From Micavibrio_B sp964399985 (lineage in GTDB: Bacteria; Pseudomonadota; Alphaproteobacteria; Micavibrionales; Micavibrionaceae): DNA of 64,000 nt. A program made the translations under genes and the position numbers. Below are positions 17,649-25,260 of the stretch, piece by piece; the first letter of the stretch is position 1; each line of letters begins with the position of its first letter. The notes below the pieces were generated by a model, which was not told where the DNA came from, made no database searches, and worked only from the letters and a program-made list of their open reading frames with translations. The stretch spans positions 248,001 through 312,000 of the forward strand of contig CAYNRY010000001.1 in assembly GCA_964399985.1 (NCBI GenBank). The letters are read 5' to 3'.

Positions 17649-18706
17649 GCGAAAAGCTGATCCTGCTTTGCGCCGGCGGCACTGGCGGTCATGTTTTTCC
17701 AGCGAGGGCTTTGGCCGAGGAGCTTTTGGCGCGCGGCTATCGCGTTGCCTTTGCCACGGATACAAGAGGCATGAAATATCTGGAGGGTATGGAAAATGTC
17801 CACATTATTTCCGCCGGTCCTTATCGCGCCGGTTTGCGTGGCAAGATTAATTTCGCCATATCTTTGATCAACGGTTATTTTCAGGCCCATCGTCTAATTT
17901 CAAGATTGGATCCTTCCGTCGCAGTGGGTTTCGGCGGTTATCCTTGCGCGCCGCCGATGTTCGCCGCTCAGCATAGATTTATCCCGACAATCCTGCATGA
18001 ACAGAACGCGGTTCTGGGGCTGGCGCTCAAACTCCTTGCGCCGATGGCGAAGATTATTGCGCTGTCCTTTCCGTTTAAGAACGAAAGAAAAAAAACAATT
18101 GTCACAGGCAATCCGGTGCGAGCCGATATTATCGCGCTTCGTGACAAGGAATTTCCAGAGATTGGAGATGAATTGAATGTTCTGATTTTTGGCGGCTCAC
18201 TGGGCGCGACATCCTTTGCCGAGATAATTCCCCATTCGATCATCAAACTTGCAGGCGATATTAAAGTAAAGCTGAAGATCGTTCATCAGGCGCGGGAAAA
18301 CGATGTTGCAAAGGTCGCTAAAGCTTATAGCGCTGCCGGCTTAGACGCTGAAATAAAAACATTTTTTGATAATATTCCCGAGCGTATCGAAATAGCTCAT
18401 CTGATGATTTGCCGCGCTGGAGCAAGCACGGTTGCGGAAACGACCTGCGCCGGACGTCCGGCGGTTTACATTCCCTATCCTTGGCATAAAGACCAGCAGC
18501 AGCTTCATAACGCCCAGCATGTGGCAGAAGTTGGCGGCGGCTGGATCATGGAAGAAAAGAACCTGACGCCGGATTCGCTTTACCAAATCTTGAGAAAGAT
18601 CGTACCGGAAAAACTGCCGGAGGCTGCAGCTTATGCAAGAAGCCTCGGTCAGCCGGATGCAGCAGGCAAGCTGGCCGATCAGGTTGTGGCCACCATAAAA
18701 CAATAA
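17645..18706 (+). CDS. murG: MurG, lipid II-forming GlcNAc transferase
   Basis: Peripheral inner-membrane glycosyltransferase that adds GlcNAc to lipid I. It has 353 residues with the two-Rossmann GT-B fold: N-terminal LLCAGGTGGHVFPA glycine loop, VGFGGYPCAPP at about residue 98, LHEQNAVLG at about 118, then the C-terminal LIFGGSLGA, ICRAGASTVAE and IPYPWHKDQQQLHNA motifs that bind UDP-GlcNAc. The gene is followed by a 204-base spacer that breaks the overlapping gene chain of the dcw cluster. Confidence 0.97.
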   Translation: MSEKLILLCAGGTGGHVFPARALAEELLARGYRVAFATDTRGMKYLEGMENVHIISAGPYRAGLRGKINFAISLINGYFQAHRLISRLDPSVAVGFGGYPCAPPMFAAQHRFIPTILHEQNAVLGLALKLLAPMAKIIALSFPFKNERKKTIVTGNPVRADIIALRDKEFPEIGDELNVLIFGGSLGATSFAEIIPHSIIKLAGDIKVKLKIVHQARENDVAKVAKAYSAAGLDAEIKTFFDNIPERIEIAHLMICRAGASTVAETTCAGRPAVYIPYPWHKDQQQLHNAQHVAEVGGGWIMEEKNLTPDSLYQILRKIVPEKLPEAAAYARSLGQPDAAGKLADQVVATIKQ

Positions 18707-18723
18707 CTTAGCCTAATATCTCT

Positions 18724-18845
18724 AAGTTTGCTCGTCGCTTCTTCATGTTCTCTATGTGATGCCTGTTTTTTTAAAAATAGATTGATATCCCCGCCGTGCG
18801 CCTTGGGGATGGCCGAAAAACGGCGTGCTTTTTCATGATAAAAGC
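18724..18845 (+). repeat. Structured dispersed element, copy 2
   Basis: Second copy of the element at 5504-5607, in the murG-murC spacer. It has the shared agtttgctcgtcg (18725-18737) and then the three hairpins atcccc/ggggat (18787-18792 with 18805-18810), gccg-aaaaa-cggc (18812-18824), and gcttt/aaagc (18827-18831 with 18841-18845). In the last stem, pairs 2 and 3 are C-G and T-A where copy 1 has G-C and C-G, so both arms changed together. The middle part between the ends is not conserved. Strand is arbitrary. Confidence 0.6.
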
Positions 18846-18910
18846 GGACATCTTAATATAGGACTATTTTCCTGTTATGTCAATGGATAGTTTTCGGTAA
18901 AGTCCGGCTC

Positions 18911-20362
18911 ATGAAACATATCCCTCCCCATATTGGCACTCTTCACTTTATCGGCATCGGCGGCATTGGCATGTCAGGCATTGCCGAAATTCTAAAAACT
19001 CTTGGCTATGACGTGCAGGGGTCCGATCAGGCCGATAATTATAACGTGGCCCGGCTGCGCAAAAATAGCATTCGCGTGAATATCGGGCATGGCGCAGAAA
19101 ATCTGGAAACACCGGAGGGTAAATTGGCGGGCGCGGTCATCGTGTCCTCGGCTATCAAGGATGGAAATCCGGAGCTGGACCGCGCACGGGAATTAAAAAT
19201 CCCGATCGTATCAAGAGCAGAAATGCTTGGTGAATTAATGCGATTGAAGTGGACCGTCGCTGTTGGCGGTACGCATGGAAAAACAACAACGACGTCTCTT
19301 GTCGGCGCGATGCTGGAAGCGGGCGATATCGATCCGACCGTCATTAATGGCGGCATTGTCAACGCGTATGGCACGAACACGCGCCTTGGTAAAGGCGACT
19401 GGATGGTCGTGGAGGCGGACGAGAGCGATGGATCCTTTACGCGTCTTCCGGCGACGGTCGCCATTGTCACCAATATCGATGCCGAACATCTGGATCATTA
19501 CGGTTCATTTGAAAAAGTGCGTGAAGGATTTTTTACGTTTATCGAGAATATCCCATTTTACGGCTTTGGTGTTTTATGCACGGATCATCCGGTGGTGCAG
19601 GGGCTTATTCCTGAATTGTCGAACCGCCGGATCGTAACCTATGGTTTCAATCCGCAGGCCGATATCCGCGCGGTGAATTTAAACGCGACGACTCTGGGGT
19701 ATCATTTCGATGTGATCGTGTCAGAGCGCATTACGGGTGACAAAGATATTGAAATAAAAGATATTTTTCTGCCAATGCTGGGGCAACACAACGTATCGAA
19801 TTCATTGGCGGCCATTGCTGTCGGCTATGAATTGAAAGTGACGCCGGAGCAAATGCGCAGCGCTTTATCTAATTTCACCGGCGTCAAACGAAGATTTACC
19901 CGCACCGGCATCGTCAACGGGATTACGGTCGTCGATGATTACGGTCATCACCCTGTCGAGATTGCGGCTGTGCTAAAAGCAGGACGTCAGGCGGTTGAGA
20001 ATACAGGCGGACGCTTGATAGCGGTCGTCCAGCCGCACCGCTATTCAAGATTGAAGTCGTTGTTCGAGGATTTTTGCACCTGTTTCAACGATGCAGATTC
20101 CGTTCTGGTCGCCGATATTTATGCAGCCGGAGAGCAGCCTATAGAAGGCGCGTCCAAGGATGATTTGGTGCAGGGTATTTCCCGCCATGGACATAAAGAC
20201 GTAAAGGCGCTTAATGATCCGTCAGATCTTGCGGGCATTGTCTGCGATACGGCCAAGCCGGGCGATTTCGTGATTTGTCTCGGCGCCGGAAATATCACGG
20301 CTTGGGCGAACGCATTGCCTGCTCAATTGGAAGAATGTTTCGGTCAAAGAAAGACAGCTTAA
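18911..20362 (+). CDS. murC: UDP-MurNAc:L-Ala ligase MurC
   Basis: Adds the first amino acid, L-alanine, to UDP-MurNAc. It has 483 residues. The N-terminus has FIGIGGIGMSGIAE, the ATP P-loop is VGGTHGKTTTTSL (about 118-130), and VVEADESDGSF and NIDAEHLDHYG follow. The C-terminal domain has FTGVKRRFTRTG, VVDDYGHHPVEI and VVQPHRYSRL. It starts after the spacer that holds the structured element, so it may have its own promoter. Confidence 0.97.
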   Translation: MKHIPPHIGTLHFIGIGGIGMSGIAEILKTLGYDVQGSDQADNYNVARLRKNSIRVNIGHGAENLETPEGKLAGAVIVSSAIKDGNPELDRARELKIPIVSRAEMLGELMRLKWTVAVGGTHGKTTTTSLVGAMLEAGDIDPTVINGGIVNAYGTNTRLGKGDWMVVEADESDGSFTRLPATVAIVTNIDAEHLDHYGSFEKVREGFFTFIENIPFYGFGVLCTDHPVVQGLIPELSNRRIVTYGFNPQADIRAVNLNATTLGYHFDVIVSERITGDKDIEIKDIFLPMLGQHNVSNSLAAIAVGYELKVTPEQMRSALSNFTGVKRRFTRTGIVNGITVVDDYGHHPVEIAAVLKAGRQAVENTGGRLIAVVQPHRYSRLKSLFEDFCTCFNDADSVLVADIYAAGEQPIEGASKDDLVQGISRHGHKDVKALNDPSDLAGIVCDTAKPGDFVICLGAGNITAWANALPAQLEECFGQRKTA

Positions 20363-20370
20363 ATTTTATG

Positions 20371-20438
20371 GCCACGAAGACACGAAGACGCGAAGTTTTT
20401 CTTTTTAAATTTTTCTTCGTACCTTCGTGCCTTCGTGG
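20371..20438. repeat. Long inverted repeat of cacgaag units
   Basis: The left arm at 20371-20395 (gccacgaagacacgaagacg and on) is matched by the right arm at 20415-20438 (cttcgtaccttcgtgccttc and on). Complementarity is near perfect over about 24 bases with a T-rich loop. Each arm is itself a run of the unit acgaag with 1-2 base spacers. The right end touches the murB ribosome site, so a hairpin here could affect murB expression. Repeats of this sequence type are widespread in bacterial genomes. Confidence 0.7.
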
Positions 20439-20450
20439 CAAGGTTCTTCT

Positions 20451-21395
20451 ATGAAGTATCAATTAAAACAAACAGAATTACCTGCGGTCCGTGGCCGATA
20501 TTCCGAGAATGCAGCATTAGGCCAAGTCGGCTGGTTTCGTTGTGGCGGAACGGCGGAAATATTGTTCAAGCCTGCCGATCTGGAAGATTTGCAGAAGTTT
20601 TTGAGTAAATGTCCGGCGGAGATTCCGGTGACGGTACTGGGTGTCATGTCCAATACAATTGTGCGCGATGGCGGGATACCGGGTGTGGTGATCCGCTTGG
20701 GCCGTGAGTTTGCCCAAGTTGAAAAACTGGATGATTTTCAAATTCAGGCAGGGGCGGCGACGCTCGATATCAATGTCGCGAATTTTGCTGCCGAGAATAA
20801 TGTCGGGAAACTTGAATTTCTCTCCGGTATTCCGGGAACGATCGGTGGTGCGCTGCGCATGAATGGCGGGGCCTATCTTTCTGAAACCAAAGACGTTTTA
20901 AAATTCGCAAACGCTGTGGATCGAAAAGGTGTCTTACATAAATTATCCGTGTCCGATATGGGCATGAGTTATCGTCATATCGATGTGCCGGAAGATTATA
21001 TTTTTACCAGCGCGGTCTTTCAGGGAAATGAAGACGATGCGTCTCGCATTACAGAGAGAATGAAAGAAATCAAAGAGAAGCGCGAAACTTCTCAACCCGT
21101 GAAGGAGAAAACAGGCGGTTCGACTTTCGCAAATCCAACGGCGAAAGAATTGGCAGCGGCGGGATTGCCGGAAGGCACAAAGACATGGCAATTAATCGAT
21201 AAAGTCGGCGGGCGCGGCCTTATAATCGGCGGCGCGCAGATGTCAGAGAAACATTGCAACTTCATGATCAACACCGGAACCGCCACGGCGGCGGATTTAG
21301 AAAATCTGGGCGAAGAAATCAAGCGGCGGGTTCTGGAAGAGGCGGGGCTGGCTTTACGGTGGGAGATCAAGCGGTTGGGGATTAAGGGTTTTTGA
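20451..21395 (+). CDS. murB: UDP-N-acetylenolpyruvoylglucosamine reductase MurB
   Basis: FAD enzyme that reduces UDP-GlcNAc-enolpyruvate to UDP-MurNAc, upstream of MurC in the pathway. It has 314 residues. ATG at 20451 is chosen because the longer frame from 20427 would translate the adjacent inverted repeat. Motifs include ALGQVGWFRCGGTAE (FAD site), FLSGIPGTIGGALRMNGGAY near residue 130, SYRHIDVPEDYIFTSAVF, and the catalytic serine region KTGGSTFANP near residue 220. The end KHCNFMINTGTATAADL is typical. Confidence 0.96.
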   Translation: MKYQLKQTELPAVRGRYSENAALGQVGWFRCGGTAEILFKPADLEDLQKFLSKCPAEIPVTVLGVMSNTIVRDGGIPGVVIRLGREFAQVEKLDDFQIQAGAATLDINVANFAAENNVGKLEFLSGIPGTIGGALRMNGGAYLSETKDVLKFANAVDRKGVLHKLSVSDMGMSYRHIDVPEDYIFTSAVFQGNEDDASRITERMKEIKEKRETSQPVKEKTGGSTFANPTAKELAAAGLPEGTKTWQLIDKVGGRGLIIGGAQMSEKHCNFMINTGTATAADLENLGEEIKRRVLEEAGLALRWEIKRLGIKGF

Positions 21396-21416
21396 CGCGA
21401 AGACCCGAAGACCCAA
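21392..21416. repeat. Half-site related to the cacgaag repeat
   Basis: gacgcgaagacccgaagacc followed by caaagttt resembles the left arm of the repeat at 20371 (gacacgaagacgcgaagttt), but there is no matching right arm, so it looks like a decayed or truncated copy. It overlaps the last codon of murB. Confidence 0.45.
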
Positions 21417-21428
21417 AGTTTCCTTATC

Positions 21429-21504
21429 TGTCATCCCGTTGAAGAACGGGATCCATGCGTGATGAGGCAGCATTATATAGATTCCGGCCTTCGCCGGAAT
21501 GACA
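21429..21504. repeat. 76-base palindromic element with TGTCAT/ATGACA ends
   Basis: Two GC-rich hairpins, atcccgtt-gaag-aacgggat (21433-21452) and attccggc-cttc-gccggaat (21481-21500), are enclosed by inverted ends tgtcat (21429-21434) and atgaca (21499-21504). The 'attccggccttcgccggaatgaca' type of repeat is common in proteobacterial chromosomes as a REP-like unit. It lies between murB and a small ORF. Confidence 0.65.
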
Positions 21505-21648
21505 ATTTTAGTTTTCTTTCTTAAGTGGCTTTGTATTTCAGTTAATCCTCATGTGGCGCTGCGTCACATTATGTAACTGAAAATATCCCTGAATTCTGCG
21601 ATAATTTTAATAGAAGTTCCGCTCGTCTAAAGACAAATGGAGGTCTAC

Positions 21649-21828
21649 ATGGAAGTCAGGCAGGGCATGCAAGATGCCGGATACGCGCTTTTGCTTTTAA
21701 TCGGCGGTGTCATTATTTATGTCGCCCAGCATCAATGCGTGAAATATGGCTTTGACGCTGCCGTCGATTTATACGGGCAGGCAAAAGTCTGGACCAAGAC
21801 CCAAATTGCCGACATCAAGAATTCGTGA
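21649..21828 (+). CDS. Small single-pass membrane protein, unknown
   Basis: 59 residues with one hydrophobic helix (about residues 12-27, GYALLLLIGGVIIYVAQ) and a charged C-terminal tail ending in KTQIADIKNS. ATG at 21649 is preferred over 21637 because a perfect GGAGGT ribosome site (21639-21644) sits 4 bases upstream. A terminator follows at 21856. I recognise no family. Being placed in the dcw cluster between murB and ddl with its own signals, it appears to be a real, separately transcribed small gene. Confidence 0.65.
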   Translation: MEVRQGMQDAGYALLLLIGGVIIYVAQHQCVKYGFDAAVDLYGQAKVWTKTQIADIKNS

Positions 21829-21855
21829 TTTTTCCCCTAAGAAAAAAACTTGAAG

Positions 21856-21881
21856 CAGGTCCGTAATGGGCCTGTTTTTTT
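21856..21881 (+). terminator. Rho-independent terminator after the 59-residue ORF
   Basis: Stem caggtcc (21856-21862) and gggcctg (21868-21874) with one G-T pair and loop gtaat, followed by seven T. It lies 27 bases after the stop of the small ORF. Confidence 0.8.
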
Positions 21882-21947
21882 GCGCTGCAATATTTGACAT
21901 AAGCTTAAAAAATATTTATATCAATATAAATAAAAGGGAGTTTAAAA

Positions 21948-22118
21948 ATGCAGCTTAGCAAAGAATTTAAAAAATATATGACTATTGGAGCTATGGCTGT
22001 GGCTATTCCAGCAGGTCTCGTAGGTGGGCGCATGTTGATTAGCGAATGTGCCCGAGGCATGACATCACTTGCTGCTCCCGTTGTCGGTGCTTGGCGCAAC
22101 TCTATAAACCCGAATTGA
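21948..22118 (+). CDS. Small hydrophobic protein, unknown
   Basis: 56 residues (MQLSKEFKKYMTIGAMAVAI at the N-terminus), with a basic start and a glycine/alanine-rich hydrophobic stretch at residues 12-31. It could be a small membrane protein or a signal-like segment. An aaaagggag ribosome site lies 7 bases before the ATG, and an AT-rich region upstream (21895-21930) could be the promoter. It is bounded by terminators on both sides (21856 and 22145). No family recognised. Confidence 0.55.
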   Translation: MQLSKEFKKYMTIGAMAVAIPAGLVGGRMLISECARGMTSLAAPVVGAWRNSINPN

Positions 22119-22144
22119 CATTTCCCTTTAATCCGTGATTTGAA

Positions 22145-22185
22145 AAAGGCATACTTGAGAAATCAAGTATGCCTTTCTTATTTTC
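22145..22185 (+). terminator. Perfect 14-bp terminator-like hairpin in the ddl leader
   Basis: Arm aaaggcatacttga (22145-22158), tetraloop gaaa, arm tcaagtatgccttt (22163-22176), then a T-rich run to 22185. The stem has no mismatch. It ends only 11 bases before the ddl start codon at 22197, so it either terminates the upstream small gene and leaves almost no room for a ddl promoter, or acts as a leader attenuator for ddl-ftsQ-ftsA. Confidence 0.85.
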
Positions 22186-22196
22186 AGGATTTTCCC

Positions 22197-23180
22197 ATGA
22201 CAAAAAGCCCCAAAACTGTAGCCCTTTTAGTCGGCGGCTGGTCAGCCGAACGCGAAGTATCTTTAAACAAGGGTAAGGCAGTTGAGGCGGCGCTGAGTGA
22301 AGCGGGCTATAGCGTCAAGACAATCGACGTCAGTCAGGATTTAGTGACGCTGGTTGCGGCTTTGACTCCTGCGCCGGATGTAGTGTTCAATAATTTGTAC
22401 GGGCGCGGCGGGGAAGACGGCATTATTCAGGGTGTTTTAGAAACGCTCCGTATTCCTTATACGCATTCCGGCGTTGTCGCGTCCGCTATCGGTATGGATA
22501 AAATCCTGACCAAAAAACTGGCGGAGTCGGTGGGTGTGCGCTGCTCTATCGGAAAGCTTGCCAGCAAGCAGGAAGTTCTCGATGAAACGGTGATGGAGCG
22601 CCCTTATGTGGTCAAGCCATTGAACGAAGGTTCGAGTGTCGGTGTGCGTATCATCATGGAAGGTGAAAACCAGCGCCCGATCGACGAGGCGGAATGGCAT
22701 TTCGGCGAACAGGTCTTGGTCGAAAAATATGTCCCTGGCCGCGAGATCCATGTCACGGTTCTGGACGGCAAGGCCCTGACCGTCACCGAAATTTTATTTC
22801 CAGGCCGTTTTTTCGATTATGAGGCGAAATATAATGACAAGCGCACCGAATTGGTCACGCCTGCGCCGGTGCCGGAAATTGTGGCGAAAATCGCTATGCA
22901 ATACGCAGAATCCGTATATAAAGTTCTGGGCTGTTCGGGAATTACCCGGGCGGATTTCAGATATGATGATTCCAAAGCCGGTAGCGATGGGGTATACTTT
23001 CTCGAAATCAATACAATGCCCGGCCTGTCGCCTGGATCGGTTGCCGTCATTCAGGCGGAATTCAGCGGCATGTCTTACATTCAACTCTGTTCCCATCTCG
23101 TGGAAACCGCAACATGTCAGGATCCGGCACACGCCGCAACACCATCCTCAAACGACGCGCAGGCAAAACTGCGCGCCTGA
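22197..23180 (+). CDS. ddl: D-alanine-D-alanine ligase
   Basis: ATP-grasp ligase that makes the D-Ala-D-Ala dipeptide used by MurF. ATG at 22197 is chosen (MTKSPKTVALLVGGWSAERE) because the longer frame would read through the leader hairpin; an agga ribosome site lies just upstream. The protein has 327 residues. Motifs include LVGGWSAEREVSLNKG, NNLYGRGGEDGIIQG, RPYVVKPLNEGSSVGV, GREIHVTVLDGK, and the metal/ATP motif FLEINTMPGLSPGSV. The 3' end overlaps ftsQ by 67 bases. Confidence 0.96.
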   Translation: MTKSPKTVALLVGGWSAEREVSLNKGKAVEAALSEAGYSVKTIDVSQDLVTLVAALTPAPDVVFNNLYGRGGEDGIIQGVLETLRIPYTHSGVVASAIGMDKILTKKLAESVGVRCSIGKLASKQEVLDETVMERPYVVKPLNEGSSVGVRIIMEGENQRPIDEAEWHFGEQVLVEKYVPGREIHVTVLDGKALTVTEILFPGRFFDYEAKYNDKRTELVTPAPVPEIVAKIAMQYAESVYKVLGCSGITRADFRYDDSKAGSDGVYFLEINTMPGLSPGSVAVIQAEFSGMSYIQLCSHLVETATCQDPAHAATPSSNDAQAKLRA

Positions 23181-23968
23181 TTTTCTATGCGAAACGCGCC
23201 GCAATTTTCGTCGTCATTCTAGGCGCTATAAGCTATGGCGTAAAAGCGATTGCCAATTCCGCATGGTTTAACCGTACGGAAGAGCGAACCGTCACTGGCT
23301 TTCATGACAAAATGGCCAATGCGGGATTCAAAGTCCGCGGGTTGATGATAGACGGTCGCCATTACACCAGCCGCAAGGAATTGAAAACCGCGCTGGGCGT
23401 TGAAAAAGATGAATCGATTTTTGCCTATGACATAGCCGAAATGCGCGAGCGTCTTTCGAAATTGCCGTGGGTCAAGACGGTTATCGTCGAGCGCCGGTTG
23501 CCCGATACGATCTATGTGAGATTAAACGAGCGCCAGCCTGTCGCGTTATATCAAAAAGACAAAAAGCTTTCGTTGGTCGATGCCGAAGGTTTTATTCTCA
23601 CCGATAAAAATCTGGATCAGTTTAAAGACCTGATCGTCATCACCGGCGAAAATGCGCCGCAAAACGCGCCAGAACTGATGGGTATCATCAATGCCGAGCC
23701 TGACTTAAAAGAACGCATTGAAATAGCGCGCTGGATTGGTAATCGTCGCTGGGATATCAGTCTGAAAAACGGTATTACGCTGCGCCTGCCGGAAGAAGAT
23801 GCAGGTCTTGCGATCAAACGTCTCGCCGAAACACAAAAATCCGAACAAATCATGGATCGTCATCTGGAGGCGATTGATTTGCGCGATCCGATGAGGATCG
23901 TCGTCCAGACCGCGCCTGGAGCAGCTCAAAAATATGAAGCTTCATTCAAAAAAGAAAAAAATATCTGA
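23114..23968 (+). CDS. ftsQ: Cell division protein FtsQ
   Basis: A bitopic inner-membrane protein that recruits FtsL/FtsB to the septum. It has 284 residues: a basic cytoplasmic N-terminus, a membrane helix at about residues 25-45, a POTRA domain (AGFKVRGLMIDGRHYTSRKE through LPWVKTVIVERRLPDTIYV), and the FtsQ beta domain beginning ERQPVALYQKD. The start overlaps the end of ddl by 67 bases in another frame; a GTG or ATG inside would remove the cytoplasmic tail, so 23114 is kept. Confidence 0.93.
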   Translation: MSGSGTRRNTILKRRAGKTARLIFYAKRAAIFVVILGAISYGVKAIANSAWFNRTEERTVTGFHDKMANAGFKVRGLMIDGRHYTSRKELKTALGVEKDESIFAYDIAEMRERLSKLPWVKTVIVERRLPDTIYVRLNERQPVALYQKDKKLSLVDAEGFILTDKNLDQFKDLIVITGENAPQNAPELMGIINAEPDLKERIEIARWIGNRRWDISLKNGITLRLPEEDAGLAIKRLAETQKSEQIMDRHLEAIDLRDPMRIVVQTAPGAAQKYEASFKKEKNI

Positions 23969-23976
23969 GTTCATTG

Positions 23977-25257
23977 ATGGCCAAGAAACTCCAACCCAAA
24001 GGATCGCTGATTGCCGCGCTGGATATAGGCTCCAGCAAGATTGCCTGTTTTATCGCCAAGGTAAAAGACGATAACGGCAATATCGATCTGATCGGCATCG
24101 GTCATCAGGCTAGTCAGGGTATTCGCTCCGGCACGGTGATCGATCTCGATGCGGCGGAATCTTCCATTCGTCAAGCCGTTCACGCGGCAGAGCATATGGC
24201 GGCGGAGGTAACGCGCGGCTATCCTCTGCGTGAAGTTATTATCAACGTTCCGGCGGTGCATACGCAGTCGCACTTGATGAGAGTTGACGTGCAGGTACTC
24301 GGTGAAGCCGTGACCGACAACGATATCAGGCGGGCGCTGGCCAAGGCACAGGATCAGGCGGTTCGCCAGAACGAAACAAACCCGATTGAGTTAATCCACA
24401 GCATTCCGACCGCTTTTCGTATCGACGGGCATGAAGGAATCAAGGAGCCGCGCGGGCTTTACGGCCAGATGCTGGAGGTGGATGTCCATCTCGTCACCGG
24501 CAATATGGGCGGGCTTCGCAATATCGCCAGCTGTATCGAAAGTTCGCATCTCGATATCACCGCGCTTTGTTCGTCGCCGTATGCGGCGGGACTTGCGGCG
24601 CTCGTAGATGATGAAATGGATTTGGGTTGTACGGTCATCGATATGGGCGGCGGCACGACGTCGATTGCCGTTTTTCAGGGGCGTGAGCTGATTTATGCCG
24701 ATGCCATTCCTGTTGGCGGTCAGCATGTCACATCCGATATCGCCAAAGGCTTGACGACCTCGATTGCGGCGGCGGAGCGTTTGAAAACGCTTTATGGTGG
24801 CGCGATTGCGACGATGACGGACGACAAGGATTTGATCGATGTGCCGCAGCTCGGCGAAGACGAACACACATTGCCCAACCATGTGCCGAGATCTTATCTG
24901 GTCAGTATTATCCAGCCGCGCATCGAGGAAACCTTCGAGATGGTCAGGTCGCGCCTGAACGATGTGGGTCTTGCTCAAGTTGCCGGACGCCGTGTGGTTT
25001 TAACGGGCGGGGCAAGCCAGATTTCAGGCCTGCGCGAGCTTGGACAAATGGTTCTCGACAAACAGGTGCGACTTGGTCGTCCGATGAGATTGCAAGGATT
25101 GCCAGATGCTGTCGCCGGGCCCGCCTTTGCGACCACGGCAGGCCTGATGCATTACGTCACAGAGCGCACCGAAGAAATGCCGGCGGAAATCATGTCGAAT
25201 GTCGATGCCGGCAGCCTGTTTCAGCGTGCGAAAATGTGGCTGAAAGAAAACTGGTAA
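23977..25257 (+). CDS. ftsA: Cell division protein FtsA
   Basis: Actin-like ATPase that anchors FtsZ to the membrane. It has 427 residues; ATG at 23977 is preferred over a TTG one codon earlier. The ATP-binding site shows AALDIGSSKIACFIAK and CTVIDMGGGTTSIAVF, with VVLTGGASQISGL later. The SHS2-type 1C domain lies between. The C-terminus SLFQRAKMWLKENW is the amphipathic membrane-targeting helix. The gene ends 3 bases from the convergent flgL stop, and no ftsZ follows. Confidence 0.97.
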   Translation: MAKKLQPKGSLIAALDIGSSKIACFIAKVKDDNGNIDLIGIGHQASQGIRSGTVIDLDAAESSIRQAVHAAEHMAAEVTRGYPLREVIINVPAVHTQSHLMRVDVQVLGEAVTDNDIRRALAKAQDQAVRQNETNPIELIHSIPTAFRIDGHEGIKEPRGLYGQMLEVDVHLVTGNMGGLRNIASCIESSHLDITALCSSPYAAGLAALVDDEMDLGCTVIDMGGGTTSIAVFQGRELIYADAIPVGGQHVTSDIAKGLTTSIAAAERLKTLYGGAIATMTDDKDLIDVPQLGEDEHTLPNHVPRSYLVSIIQPRIEETFEMVRSRLNDVGLAQVAGRRVVLTGGASQISGLRELGQMVLDKQVRLGRPMRLQGLPDAVAGPAFATTAGLMHYVTERTEEMPAEIMSNVDAGSLFQRAKMWLKENW

Positions 25258-25260
25258 GTT

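Noticed and set aside
24391..24978. 195-codon minus-strand frame antisense to ftsA
   Set aside because: Fully within ftsA, composition Arg/His-rich as expected for a shadow frame.
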